This document shows, piece after piece, positions 1-5,922 of a stretch of 5,966 bases of DNA. The notes beneath the pieces were generated by a model. That model was not told where the DNA came from and searched no databases. It saw only the letters and a list, made by a program, of their open reading frames with translations. The stretch's first letter is position 1. Each line of letters opens with the position of its first letter. Location: assembly GCA_937978655.1 (NCBI GenBank), contig CALJUX010000064.1:1-5966 (forward strand), in the 5' to 3' direction. The position numbers and the translations under genes were made by a program. Origin of the DNA: an uncultured Chromatiaceae bacterium (lineage in GTDB: Bacteria > Pseudomonadota > Gammaproteobacteria > Enterobacterales > Alteromonadaceae).

Positions 1-63
1 CGGTGTATCAGCAACCTGAGCCGGTGTATCAGCAACCTGAGCCGGTGTATCAGCAGCCTGAAC
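1..63 (+). repeat. 21-bp tandem repeat, three copies, with a decayed fourth
   Basis: Units lie at 1-21, 22-42 and 43-63. The first two are identical; the third differs at two positions (CAA to CAG and GAG to GAA), both synonymous, so all three code for the same VYQQPEP heptapeptide. A decayed fourth unit can be traced at 64-84, where the peptide becomes VSQPVIE. The sequence begins inside the array, so the true copy number is unknown and probably larger. Such arrays typically change length by slippage or recombination, and they often break short-read assemblies. Confidence 0.9.
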
Positions 64-107
64 CGGTCAGTCAGCCGGTCATTGAACAATCCGCTATTCA
101 GCCTTGA
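1..107 (+). CDS. 3' end of an unidentified gene with a VYQQPEP-repeat C-terminal tail (5' end missing)
   Basis: Only the end of this gene is present. The reading frame has full codons from position 3 and stops with TGA at 105-107. The visible 34 residues are three copies of a seven-residue VYQQPEP unit, then a degenerate stretch beginning VSQPVIEQ and ending SAIQP. Such proline-, glutamine- and glutamate-rich repeats are common in flexible linkers or tails of envelope and periplasm-spanning proteins, but that is a general family pattern and not evidence for this protein. The frame is supported by uninterrupted translation, by DNA repeats whose 21-bp period keeps the frame, and by an intrinsic terminator starting four bases after the stop codon. 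I do not recognise the gene. Its start and folded domain lie outside the window. Confidence 0.7.
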   Translation, partial: VYQQPEPVYQQPEPVYQQPEPVSQPVIEQSAIQP

Positions 108-111
108 TTTG

Positions 112-140
112 CAGGCAGCCGCTGGGCTGCCTGTGTTTTT
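112..140 (+). terminator. Rho-independent terminator after the repeat-tail gene
   Basis: A perfect 9-bp GC-rich stem (CAGGCAGCC at 112-120 paired with GGCTGCCTG at 125-133) closes a four-base GCTG loop and is followed by TGTTTTT (134-140). It begins four bases after the upstream stop codon. It ends only 23 bases before the GST start codon, so it also sits where a GST promoter or leader would be expected. Confidence 0.85.
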
Positions 141-163
141 GCAGAACTTATGTTGGAGCCTTT

Positions 164-739
164 ATGCAGCTTTATGGATCGACTTCATCACCTTTTGTCC
201 GGCGTTTGCGTTTATTACTGGCCGAGCGGCCGCATGAGTTTATCAGTCTGAACATCTTTGAATCTGCCGATCGGGAGCGTCTGATCGCGTTAAATCCGAC
301 GCGAAAAGTACCAATGCTGGCAGACGGCGAGCAGGTTGTGTTTGATTCCGGTGTGATCTACCGGTTTCTTAGTCAGAAATTTTTACTGACACCGCTCAGT
401 TGGTCGCAGGAAAACCTGCTGACCATTATTAACGCGGCAAATGATTCGCTGGTCGAGTTGTTGCTGTGCAAACGCTCTGGCTTTGATGTGCGCGACAATA
501 AGTTATTTTTTAATCTGCAGCACGAGCGGGTGCAGGCCACGCTGAAGATCCTCAATCATAAAGTCGCCAGTGGCGAGTTTGCGCAGTGGGACTATCTGGC
601 GATGAGTTTGTATAGCCTGGTGGACTGGATTTGTTTCCGGGAACTGGTGGATATGCAGCCGGTTGGCGCTTTATTGCAGTTTAAAATTGCCCATCAACAG
701 GAACCAGGGGTCGCAGAGACGGATCCGCGCCTGGCCTAA
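164..739 (+). CDS. Glutathione S-transferase-like protein (191 aa)
   Basis: This is a probable cytosolic glutathione S-transferase superfamily member, a family that conjugates glutathione to electrophiles or acts in redox and stress roles. The N-terminal thioredoxin-like domain (about residues 1-75) opens with MQLYGSTSSPFVRR, where Ser and the SPF turn occupy the active-site region. It contains the cis-proline motif KVPML (48-52, Pro50) and the Asp61-Ser62 pair that in this family contacts the glutathione gamma-glutamyl group. Residues about 82-191 form the helical C-terminal domain. The length is slightly short for a bacterial GST (usually about 200-220). The ATG at 164 is chosen because GGAG (155-158) lies five bases upstream and translation starts directly on the first beta strand. 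A TTG at 104 in the same frame would add 20 residues encoded by the terminator. The substrate is unknown, and an SspA-like regulatory role cannot be excluded. Confidence 0.88.
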   Translation: MQLYGSTSSPFVRRLRLLLAERPHEFISLNIFESADRERLIALNPTRKVPMLADGEQVVFDSGVIYRFLSQKFLLTPLSWSQENLLTIINAANDSLVELLLCKRSGFDVRDNKLFFNLQHERVQATLKILNHKVASGEFAQWDYLAMSLYSLVDWICFRELVDMQPVGALLQFKIAHQQEPGVAETDPRLA

Positions 740-753
740 AACCGCTGGCACAA

Positions 754-784
754 CAAAGGGCTGCATCTGCAGCCCTTTGCTTTT
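754..784 (+). terminator. Intrinsic terminator between the convergent GST and ABC transporter genes
   Basis: A perfect 12-bp inverted repeat (CAAAGGGCTGCA at 754-765 and TGCAGCCCTTTG at 768-779) lies 14 bases after the GST stop and eight bases from the ABC gene stop. In practice the innermost pairs probably open to give a four-base loop. On the plus strand it is followed by CTTTTC; on the minus strand by TTGTG after a CCTTTG arm. It should stop GST transcription well, and it may also serve the minus-strand operon less efficiently because the T tract there is poorer. Confidence 0.8.
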
Positions 785-787
785 CAT

Positions 788-2620
788 TTAATCCAGACCG
801 ATAAAACCGCCAGTCTGATGGGCCCACAACTGGGCATAAATGCCGCCTTGGGCAATCAACTGCTGGTGACTACCTTGCTCGACAATAGCGCCCTGATCTA
901 ACACTATCAGCCGGTCCATCGCGGCAATAGTCGACAAACGGTGCGCGATGGCAATAACCGTTTTACCGGCCATCAGCTGATTCAGACTGTGTTGGATAGC
1001 TGCTTCAACTTCAGAATCAAGCGCAGAAGTGGCTTCATCGAGGATCAAAATTGGCGCATTTTTCAGCAGTACCCGGGCGATGGCTATCCGTTGGCGCTGA
1101 CCGCCGGATAACTTCACACCACGCTCCCCAACCTGCGCGTCCAGTCCCCGATTGCCGCGGAGATCGCTGAGTTCGCTGATAAACTGATCGGCTTCAGCCG
1201 CTTTTACCGCACTCAGTAATTCGGCTTCAGTGGCATCGGGTTTGCCATACAAAATATTTTCCCGCACCGTGCGATGCAATAACGAGGTATCCTGCGTCAC
1301 CATCGCAATTTGGGCCCGTAAAGTGTCCTGGCTGACCTGACGGATGTCCTGGCCGTCAATACGGATCTGACCTGTTTCCAAATCATAAAACCGCAGTAAC
1401 AGATTAACTAACGTCGATTTACCGGCGCCACTGCGACCAACCAGGCCAACTTTTTCGCCCGGTTTTATTTGCAGATCAAGCTGTTGCAACACGTTTCTGC
1501 CTTGGCTGGCATACTGGAAGCTGACGTGGTCAAACTCGATAGCACCGCCACTGACTTGCAGTGGTTGTGCCTGCGGGCTGTCCAGCACTTGCTGCGGCTG
1601 CGCCAGCGTGGTGATGCCGTCAGCCACAGTACCGATGTTTTCAAACAGGCTGCTGACTTCCCACATAATCCACTGCGACATGCCGTTGAGACGTAGCGAC
1701 AAACTGACCGCAATAGCAATAGCACCGACACTGACCGCTTGCGCCATCCATAACCAAATCGACAAAGCGCCGATGGAAAAGACCAGCAGGTAGTTCAGCG
1801 CCTGTACACTGAAACTTAACCAGGTGACCAGGCGCATCTGTTCGTACACCGGTTGTAAAAACCGCGACATGCTGTCTTTAGCGTAATCGGCTTCGCGGCT
1901 GGTGTGAGAAAACAACTTGATAGTGTTGATGTTCGTGTAGCTGTCGACAATACGGCCGGTCATATCCGAACGGGCGTCGGCCTGGCGGCTCGCCACATCT
2001 TTTAAGCGCGGAATAAAATAGATTTGCAGGCAGATATATAACCCGAGCCAGACCAACAACGGCAACACCAGACGCCAGTCAGCATCAAATACCAGATACA
2101 GCATAGTGCTGAAATACACCAGCACATACACCATCACGTCGAGCAACTTGGTCGCGGTTTCACGCACGGCGAGTGACGTCTGCATCACTTTGGTTGCGAT
2201 GCGGCCGGCGAAATCATTCTGATAAAAGCTGACGCTTTGTTTGAGTAAATACCGGTGCGCCTGCCAGCGGATCGCCATCGGATAGTTGCCGAGCAAGGTC
2301 TGATGTAGCACCGCGGAGTGGATAAGCACTAACAGCGGCATGCCAATCGCGGTCAGTAAACCCATGCGGATTAAGGTGTTTTGTTCGGTTTGCCACAAAG
2401 TGGCCGGGTCTTTTTGCACCAGCCAGTCGACCAATTGTCCCATAAAGCCAAACAACGACACTTCCAGCATCGCCAGTAAGGCAGTGAGCAGCGCCATCAC
2501 TGCCAAAGGGATCTCCATGCCTTTGCTGTAATGGCGGCAGAACGCATACAACCCTTTGGGCGGTTGTGTCGGCTCTTCAGCCGGGAAGGGATTGGTTAAC
2601 TTTTCAAAAAACTGCAGCAT
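788..2620 (-). CDS. ABC exporter half-transporter, fused permease and ATPase (610 aa)
   Basis: This is an inner-membrane ABC exporter of the MsbA/MdlB type, expected to work as a homodimer or with a partner half-transporter. About six membrane segments fall near residues 38-60, 85-108, 160-178, 183-203, 268-290 and 295-313. The ATPase domain (about 360-600) is complete: A-loop Tyr370, Walker A GRSGAGKS (395-402), Q-loop Gln443, signature LSGGQ (504-508), Walker B ILILD with catalytic Glu529, D-loop SALD (532-535) and H-loop His560. All catalytic residues are present, so it should be active. The ATG is preceded by GAGG (2627-2630) with a six-base spacer. It lies 38 bp downstream of ltaE on the same strand, suggesting co-transcription. 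The substrate (lipid, peptide or drug) cannot be told from sequence; similarity to MsbA does not make it the essential lipid A flippase, and I assign no symbol. Confidence 0.95.
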   Translation of the reverse strand: MLQFFEKLTNPFPAEEPTQPPKGLYAFCRHYSKGMEIPLAVMALLTALLAMLEVSLFGFMGQLVDWLVQKDPATLWQTEQNTLIRMGLLTAIGMPLLVLIHSAVLHQTLLGNYPMAIRWQAHRYLLKQSVSFYQNDFAGRIATKVMQTSLAVRETATKLLDVMVYVLVYFSTMLYLVFDADWRLVLPLLVWLGLYICLQIYFIPRLKDVASRQADARSDMTGRIVDSYTNINTIKLFSHTSREADYAKDSMSRFLQPVYEQMRLVTWLSFSVQALNYLLVFSIGALSIWLWMAQAVSVGAIAIAVSLSLRLNGMSQWIMWEVSSLFENIGTVADGITTLAQPQQVLDSPQAQPLQVSGGAIEFDHVSFQYASQGRNVLQQLDLQIKPGEKVGLVGRSGAGKSTLVNLLLRFYDLETGQIRIDGQDIRQVSQDTLRAQIAMVTQDTSLLHRTVRENILYGKPDATEAELLSAVKAAEADQFISELSDLRGNRGLDAQVGERGVKLSGGQRQRIAIARVLLKNAPILILDEATSALDSEVEAAIQHSLNQLMAGKTVIAIAHRLSTIAAMDRLIVLDQGAIVEQGSHQQLIAQGGIYAQLWAHQTGGFIGLD

Positions 2621-2658
2621 GGCAGACCTCAGTTGGCCTGCTCATGAGGCGGCAGGCA

Positions 2659-3738
2659 TTAATAATTGCAGAGAATATCTCGGCTACAGACAAGCATGGC
2701 CTGCACCTGTGCCGGACTGATATCCAGATGAGTGACTAAACGTAAGCGGGATTTCGCCTGGCCGGCCTGCTGATAAGTGCTGCTGGTCAGACGGATCTGA
2801 TGTTTGCCCAATTCTGCCACAAAATGGCTGGCAAGCGCAGCGTCCAGATCGCAGAAAATGATGTTGGTTTGCGGCTGTTGCAGTGAAAACACCGTTTCCA
2901 GACCCGCATCCCGAACTATCTGCTGAAGGCCCGTGGCCAATTGCTGCGCGTGCAGATGGTCGTCCGCTAGGCGGCGAACATGCTGTTGCAGGGCGTAGAG
3001 CCCGGCCGCCGCCAGACCACCGGCCTGGCGCATACCGCCGCCGAGCATCTTACGCACCCGGCGGGCACGGGCAATAAAATCGTGACTGCCCAACAACAGC
3101 GAGCCGACCGGCGCGCCAAGGCCTTTAGACAAACACACGGAGATGGAGTCATAACCGCTCACCAGCTGGCGCGCCACCTGATACGGATCTGCGCCGGTCT
3201 GGCCTGCGATCGCCACTGCAGCATTAAAGATCCGCGCCCCATCAATATGGCAGGCCAGCTGATTGGCTTTGGCCAGTGCCGCCATTTGCGCCATATAATC
3301 GAGGCCAAGCACCTGACCGCCGGTCGTGTTTTCAATCACCAGCAGACGGGTGCGGGCAAAGTGGGGGTCATCCGGTTTGATAGCGGCCAGCACATCGCCA
3401 GCCAGCAGGCTGCCATCGGGCTGATTCGCCAGTGGCTGTGGCTGAATGGAGCCCAGTACGGCCATGCCGCCGGCTTCCCATTTATAAGTGTGCCAGTTTT
3501 GGCCAACAATGGCTTCGTCGCCACGCTGGCAATGACTCATCAAGGCAATCAGATTGGTCATAGTGCCGCTTGGCGCAAACAGCGCAGCATCAAAACCTAA
3601 CAACTGCGCAGCATGCTGTTGCAGCGCGTTGACGGATGGGTCATCGCCGAAAACGTCATCGCCAAGGGGCGCGTTGGCCATCGCAGCACGCATTGCTTCG
3701 GTCGGTTGTGTGACAGTATCAGAACGAAAATCAGCCAT
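2659..3738 (-). CDS. ltaE: Low-specificity L-threonine aldolase (359 aa)
   Basis: This cytosolic PLP enzyme cleaves L-threonine or L-allo-threonine to glycine and acetaldehyde, and commonly also acts on other beta-hydroxy amino acids. The sequence follows E. coli LtaE as I recall it: RSDTVT at 5-10, GDDVFGDDPSVNALQ at 26-40, His83, which in this family stacks on the PLP ring, the VLGSIQPQP block at 94-102, HIDGARIFNA (164-173) with the PLP-nitrogen Asp166, and the Schiff-base Lys205 in CLSKG. A glycine-rich GGGMRQAGG segment is at 233-241, and the RLVTHLD motif (333-339) carries the substrate carboxylate arginine. It is about 25 residues longer than the E. coli enzyme, mostly in the second half and C-terminus. 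The ATG at 3738 has GGAGA (3745-3749) six bases upstream and begins at the conserved N-terminus. It lies between lysR and the ABC gene, all on the minus strand. Confidence 0.96.
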   Translation of the reverse strand: MADFRSDTVTQPTEAMRAAMANAPLGDDVFGDDPSVNALQQHAAQLLGFDAALFAPSGTMTNLIALMSHCQRGDEAIVGQNWHTYKWEAGGMAVLGSIQPQPLANQPDGSLLAGDVLAAIKPDDPHFARTRLLVIENTTGGQVLGLDYMAQMAALAKANQLACHIDGARIFNAAVAIAGQTGADPYQVARQLVSGYDSISVCLSKGLGAPVGSLLLGSHDFIARARRVRKMLGGGMRQAGGLAAAGLYALQQHVRRLADDHLHAQQLATGLQQIVRDAGLETVFSLQQPQTNIIFCDLDAALASHFVAELGKHQIRLTSSTYQQAGQAKSRLRLVTHLDISPAQVQAMLVCSRDILCNY

Positions 3739-3834
3739 AAGTCATCTCCAAAGGCCACAGTAGTGGCTCAGCATAAAGCCTTCGCCACAGCGGTGCAGCC
3801 TTTTCTGCCGGTTCGCAGCGCCAGCGCGACCAAT

Positions 3835-4824
3835 TTATGCGCTGCCGCTGGTAACACTATGGGCAGATGCCGGCTGCAGAAAATAGTCGGGCAGATCTGC
3901 AACATCCTGCACCAGCCAGCCCGGGTCCAGATGGGCGGCCAGCTGCGCCGGTAAAAAGCGGATCAGCTGCGCCGCAGCGGCCGACAGCCGCCGGTCACGC
4001 CGGGCGACCAGATACCAGTGGCTTTCCAGCGGCAGCCCCTGTACCTGCAGGCGCTCCACCGGCTCAGTGCCGGCCTGCAACGTGTGGGCCGACAACACGG
4101 CCAGCCCCAGCCCCGAAGCCACGCTTAAGCGGATCGCCTCATTACTTTCGATTTGCATGGTTTTTTGCAGCACCAGCCCCTGACTGCTGAGCCAGGTTTC
4201 CAGCATCAGCCGCGTGGCCGAACCCGGCTCGCGGATTAAAAAGCGTTCATCTTTCAGTGCCGCCATCTTGATACCCGCCTGACCGGCGGCCCAATGGCCC
4301 GGCGGAGCAATCAGCTGCAACGGATTTTTCAACAGCCGGTGCGCCAGCACCTGATTACCGGCTGGCGGATGACTGAATAAAAACAAGTCGTCCTGCTGGT
4401 GTTCAAACCGGCTTAAAATTTGTGCGCGGTTGCCAATGTTCAGCGTCAGCTCGATTTGCGGAAACTGGCGGGAAAATTCTGCCAGCAGCGGCGGCAAAAT
4501 ATACTTAGCGGTAGTGACCACGCCCAGACTCAGACTGCCGCTGTTACCGGCGCGGGCACTTTGCACATATTGCGAAAAATCGCCAAAACGCCCCAGCACA
4601 TCCTGACTGGCCCGATACAATTCGGCACCAATCAAGGTAGGAACCAGCGCGCCGTCCTGCGTTTCCAACAGGGGCGCCCCTGTCCATTCCGTCAGTTTCT
4701 TCAGCTGAATAGAAACCGTCGGCTGGGTCAAATGCAGCGTTCGCGCCGCAGCCGTGATACTGCCGCTTTGCACCACCGCCTGATACACCTGTAACAACCT
4801 GAAACTGAGATGACGGACATTCAT
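3835..4824 (-). CDS. LysR-type regulator, CbbR-like, divergent from the SbtA-like permease (329 aa)
   Basis: This is a DNA-binding transcriptional regulator. The winged helix-turn-helix is at about residues 6-64, with the typical SGSITAAARTLHLTQPTVS block at 20-38 followed by IQLKKL. A linker helix leads to the periplasmic-binding-protein-like effector domain at about 95-298. The segment GVVTTAKYILPPLLAEF (101-117) and the REPGSATR motif (198-205) resemble CbbR/CfxR-type LysR proteins that respond to inorganic carbon or carbon-fixation metabolites; this is from memory of the family, so the subgroup is likely rather than proven. Residues after about 300 (PGWLVQDVAD onward) form a short C-terminal extension of unclear role. 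The ATG at 4824 begins at the usual LysR N-terminus, but no good Shine-Dalgarno sequence precedes it, suggesting weak translation. Divergent transcription from the permease suggests it is that gene's regulator. Confidence 0.95.
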   Translation of the reverse strand: MNVRHLSFRLLQVYQAVVQSGSITAAARTLHLTQPTVSIQLKKLTEWTGAPLLETQDGALVPTLIGAELYRASQDVLGRFGDFSQYVQSARAGNSGSLSLGVVTTAKYILPPLLAEFSRQFPQIELTLNIGNRAQILSRFEHQQDDLFLFSHPPAGNQVLAHRLLKNPLQLIAPPGHWAAGQAGIKMAALKDERFLIREPGSATRLMLETWLSSQGLVLQKTMQIESNEAIRLSVASGLGLAVLSAHTLQAGTEPVERLQVQGLPLESHWYLVARRDRRLSAAAAQLIRFLPAQLAAHLDPGWLVQDVADLPDYFLQPASAHSVTSGSA

Positions 4825-4838
4825 AGATGTTTATCTAT
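4823..4838. promoter_or_regulatory. Perfect inverted repeat over the lysR start codon, candidate operator
   Basis: ATAGAT (4823-4828) and ATCTAT (4833-4838) are perfect 6-bp arms separated by GTTT. The left arm overlaps the lysR start codon (4822-4824), so a protein bound here would block lysR expression, as in LysR autorepression. It overlaps the TTA-N7-TAA box at 4831-4843. An RNA hairpin masking the lysR start is the other reading, because the same repeat in the transcript would pair across the ATG. Confidence 0.45.
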
Positions 4839-4843
4839 ATTAA
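4831..4843. promoter_or_regulatory. Candidate LysR-type binding box TTA-N7-TAA
   Basis: TTATCTATATTAA has the T-N11-A spacing of LysR-family boxes with three-base symmetric arms, and it also fits the TNA-N7-TNA pattern described for CbbR sites. It sits between the two divergent genes, just upstream of the likely permease promoter, where an activator would be expected. The region is AT-rich, so a chance match is possible. Confidence 0.5.
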
Positions 4844-4857
4844 TTAGTGAATGTATT

Positions 4858-4863
4858 TATTAT
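4858..4863 (+). promoter_or_regulatory. Candidate -10 element for the SbtA-like permease
   Basis: TATTAT differs from the sigma-70 consensus at one position. The position 17 bp upstream (4835-4840, CTATAT) is a poor -35, which fits a promoter needing an activator such as the adjacent LysR protein. It would give a leader of roughly 45 bases before the ATG at 4917. No transcription data are available, so this is tentative. Confidence 0.35.
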
Positions 4864-4888
4864 CTCTTAGGTTGAGTTGCAGGCACAA
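4859..4888 (-). promoter_or_regulatory. Candidate lysR promoter overlapping the permease -10
   Basis: On the minus strand, GATAAT (4864-4859) differs from the consensus -10 by one base. With an 18-bp spacer, TTGTGC (4888-4883) matches only the first three bases of the -35 consensus. The -10 shares five bases with the opposing TATTAT, so the two genes may compete for polymerase. Confidence 0.3.
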
Positions 4889-4916
4889 TAGCGCCGGTTT
4901 TTAACGGAGAACTGAA

Positions 4917-5846
4917 ATGCCTGATATTGTCATCGCGTTTTTTGCCTTTGGTCTGGTCGCGGGCTTACTGAAGTCAGATTTAAAAGTACCGCATTCAATC
5001 TATGAAACCTTGTCAATTCTGCTGATGCTGGTGCTGGGTCTCAAAGGCGGTCTGGCACTGCATGGCCACGTCTCCGCCGGGCTGTTGCTGCAGCTGGCGC
5101 CGGTGGCGCTGTTGGGGTTTATCCTGCCGCTGGTCTGTTATCCCATTTTGCGGCGTGCCGTCAAACTGCCAACAGACGATGCGGTCAGTATTGCCGCGCA
5201 TTATGGCTCGGTCAGCGCCGGCACCTTTGCACTGGCGCTGGCGATGGTTGAGCACGCCGGTTTAGCGGTCGCACCGCAAACCACCTTATATCTGGTGCTG
5301 CTGGAATTACCGGCCATTGTGATTATGCTGTGGCTGCACCGGCGGCTGACTGGTGAAGGCAGCACCGGCGGCATTCTGCGGGAATCACTGACCAGCCGCG
5401 GCGTGCTGTTGCTCGGCGGGGGTGTGCTTATCGGATATTGGTATGGCCCGGCCGGACTAGAGCCGATCGCACCGGCATTGCTGGGGGGCTTTAAGACCAT
5501 GCTGGCGTTGTTTTTACTGGAAATGGGCTTATGTACCGCCAAGGTCTGCATGCCGCTGCCGCTGGCACAATGGCGGCTGGTGTTGTTTGCTGCGCTGATG
5601 CCATTTTTGCTGGCCTGGAGTGGGATCGCCACCGCCTTATTCCTGCAATTACCAGAAGGCAGCGCTGTGATCCTCGCAGCCCTGACGGCCAGCGCGTCCT
5701 ACATCGCTGCGCCGGCGGCGATCCGTGCGGCGATACCTTCCGCCAACATCGGTCTGGCCATGTTGGCGGCTCTTGGCATCACCTTTCCGGTGAATGTGTT
5801 GATAGGTTTGCCGCTGTATCAGCAGTGGGTCGGCTGGTTTTATTGA
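4917..5846 (+). CDS. SbtA-like sodium-dependent bicarbonate transport family permease (309 aa)
   Basis: This is an integral membrane protein of the SbtA (Sbt_1, DUF897) family, whose cyanobacterial members import bicarbonate with sodium. About ten hydrophobic segments form two halves: residues 2-140 and 160-305. Family hallmarks I recognise are IPxxIYE-like KVPHSIYE (23-30), GLKGG (41-45), SIAAHYGSVSAGTF (91-104) in the first half, and TASASYIAAPAAIR (257-270) followed by GITFPVNVLIGLPLY (287-301) in the second. The linker between halves (about 143-158) is short, making the protein shorter than the roughly 370-residue cyanobacterial SbtA, so control through the cytosolic loop may differ. The ATG at 4917 has GGAG (4906-4909) seven bases upstream. 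The divergent LysR-type gene probably regulates it. Proteobacterial members are rarely tested, so bicarbonate as substrate is inferred. No SbtB-like PII gene is visible before the contig ends. Confidence 0.92.
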   Translation: MPDIVIAFFAFGLVAGLLKSDLKVPHSIYETLSILLMLVLGLKGGLALHGHVSAGLLLQLAPVALLGFILPLVCYPILRRAVKLPTDDAVSIAAHYGSVSAGTFALALAMVEHAGLAVAPQTTLYLVLLELPAIVIMLWLHRRLTGEGSTGGILRESLTSRGVLLLGGGVLIGYWYGPAGLEPIAPALLGGFKTMLALFLLEMGLCTAKVCMPLPLAQWRLVLFAALMPFLLAWSGIATALFLQLPEGSAVILAALTASASYIAAPAAIRAAIPSANIGLAMLAALGITFPVNVLIGLPLYQQWVGWFY

Positions 5847-5854
5847 TAAAACGC

Positions 5855-5922
5855 TCAGGACTGGTGCCAGCCCAGCTGGCGCCTGAGCCAGTGCCAGTTC
5901 ACGGTATCACGTCGCCCGGCGG
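5855..5922 (-). CDS. Possible C-terminal end of a convergent gene, truncated by the contig end
   Basis: On the minus strand one frame stays open from the adapter junction to a TGA at 5857-5855, giving 21 residues that end RDTVNWHWLRRQLGWHQS. The other two minus frames stop early, and the plus strand has no ATG between the permease stop and the adapter. A stop eight bases from the permease stop fits a tight convergent arrangement. The piece is too short to identify, and an open stretch of this length can occur by chance. Confidence 0.22.

Noticed and set aside
104..163. In-frame TTG-started N-terminal extension of the GST (20 residues, MICRQPLGCLCF onward).
   Set aside because: It is encoded by the terminator hairpin, has no ribosome site, and the ATG at 164 has GGAG at good spacing and begins at the GST fold.
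788..2620. Calling the ABC transporter MsbA.
   Set aside because: All ATPase motifs are shared by the whole exporter class, and the neighbouring gene (ltaE, not lpxK) gives no lipid A context.
2980..3600. 206-residue open frame on the plus strand inside ltaE.
   Set aside because: It lies wholly antisense to a well-conserved enzyme, has no recognisable domain and shows the composition expected of an opposite-strand shadow.
3754..3767. Small hairpin GCCAC-AGTA-GTGGC between lysR and ltaE, considered as a terminator or attenuator.
   Set aside because: The stem is only 5 bp and is followed by CTTTGG on the minus strand, too weak a T tract; it may affect the ltaE leader but the evidence is thin.
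5853..5888. Hairpin after the permease: GCTCAGG (5853-5859) with CCTGAGC (5882-5888), plus inner GCCAG/CTGGC, considered as its terminator.
   Set aside because: The stem is interrupted by a six-base bulge and no T tract follows on either side; it may lie inside the end of a convergent gene.
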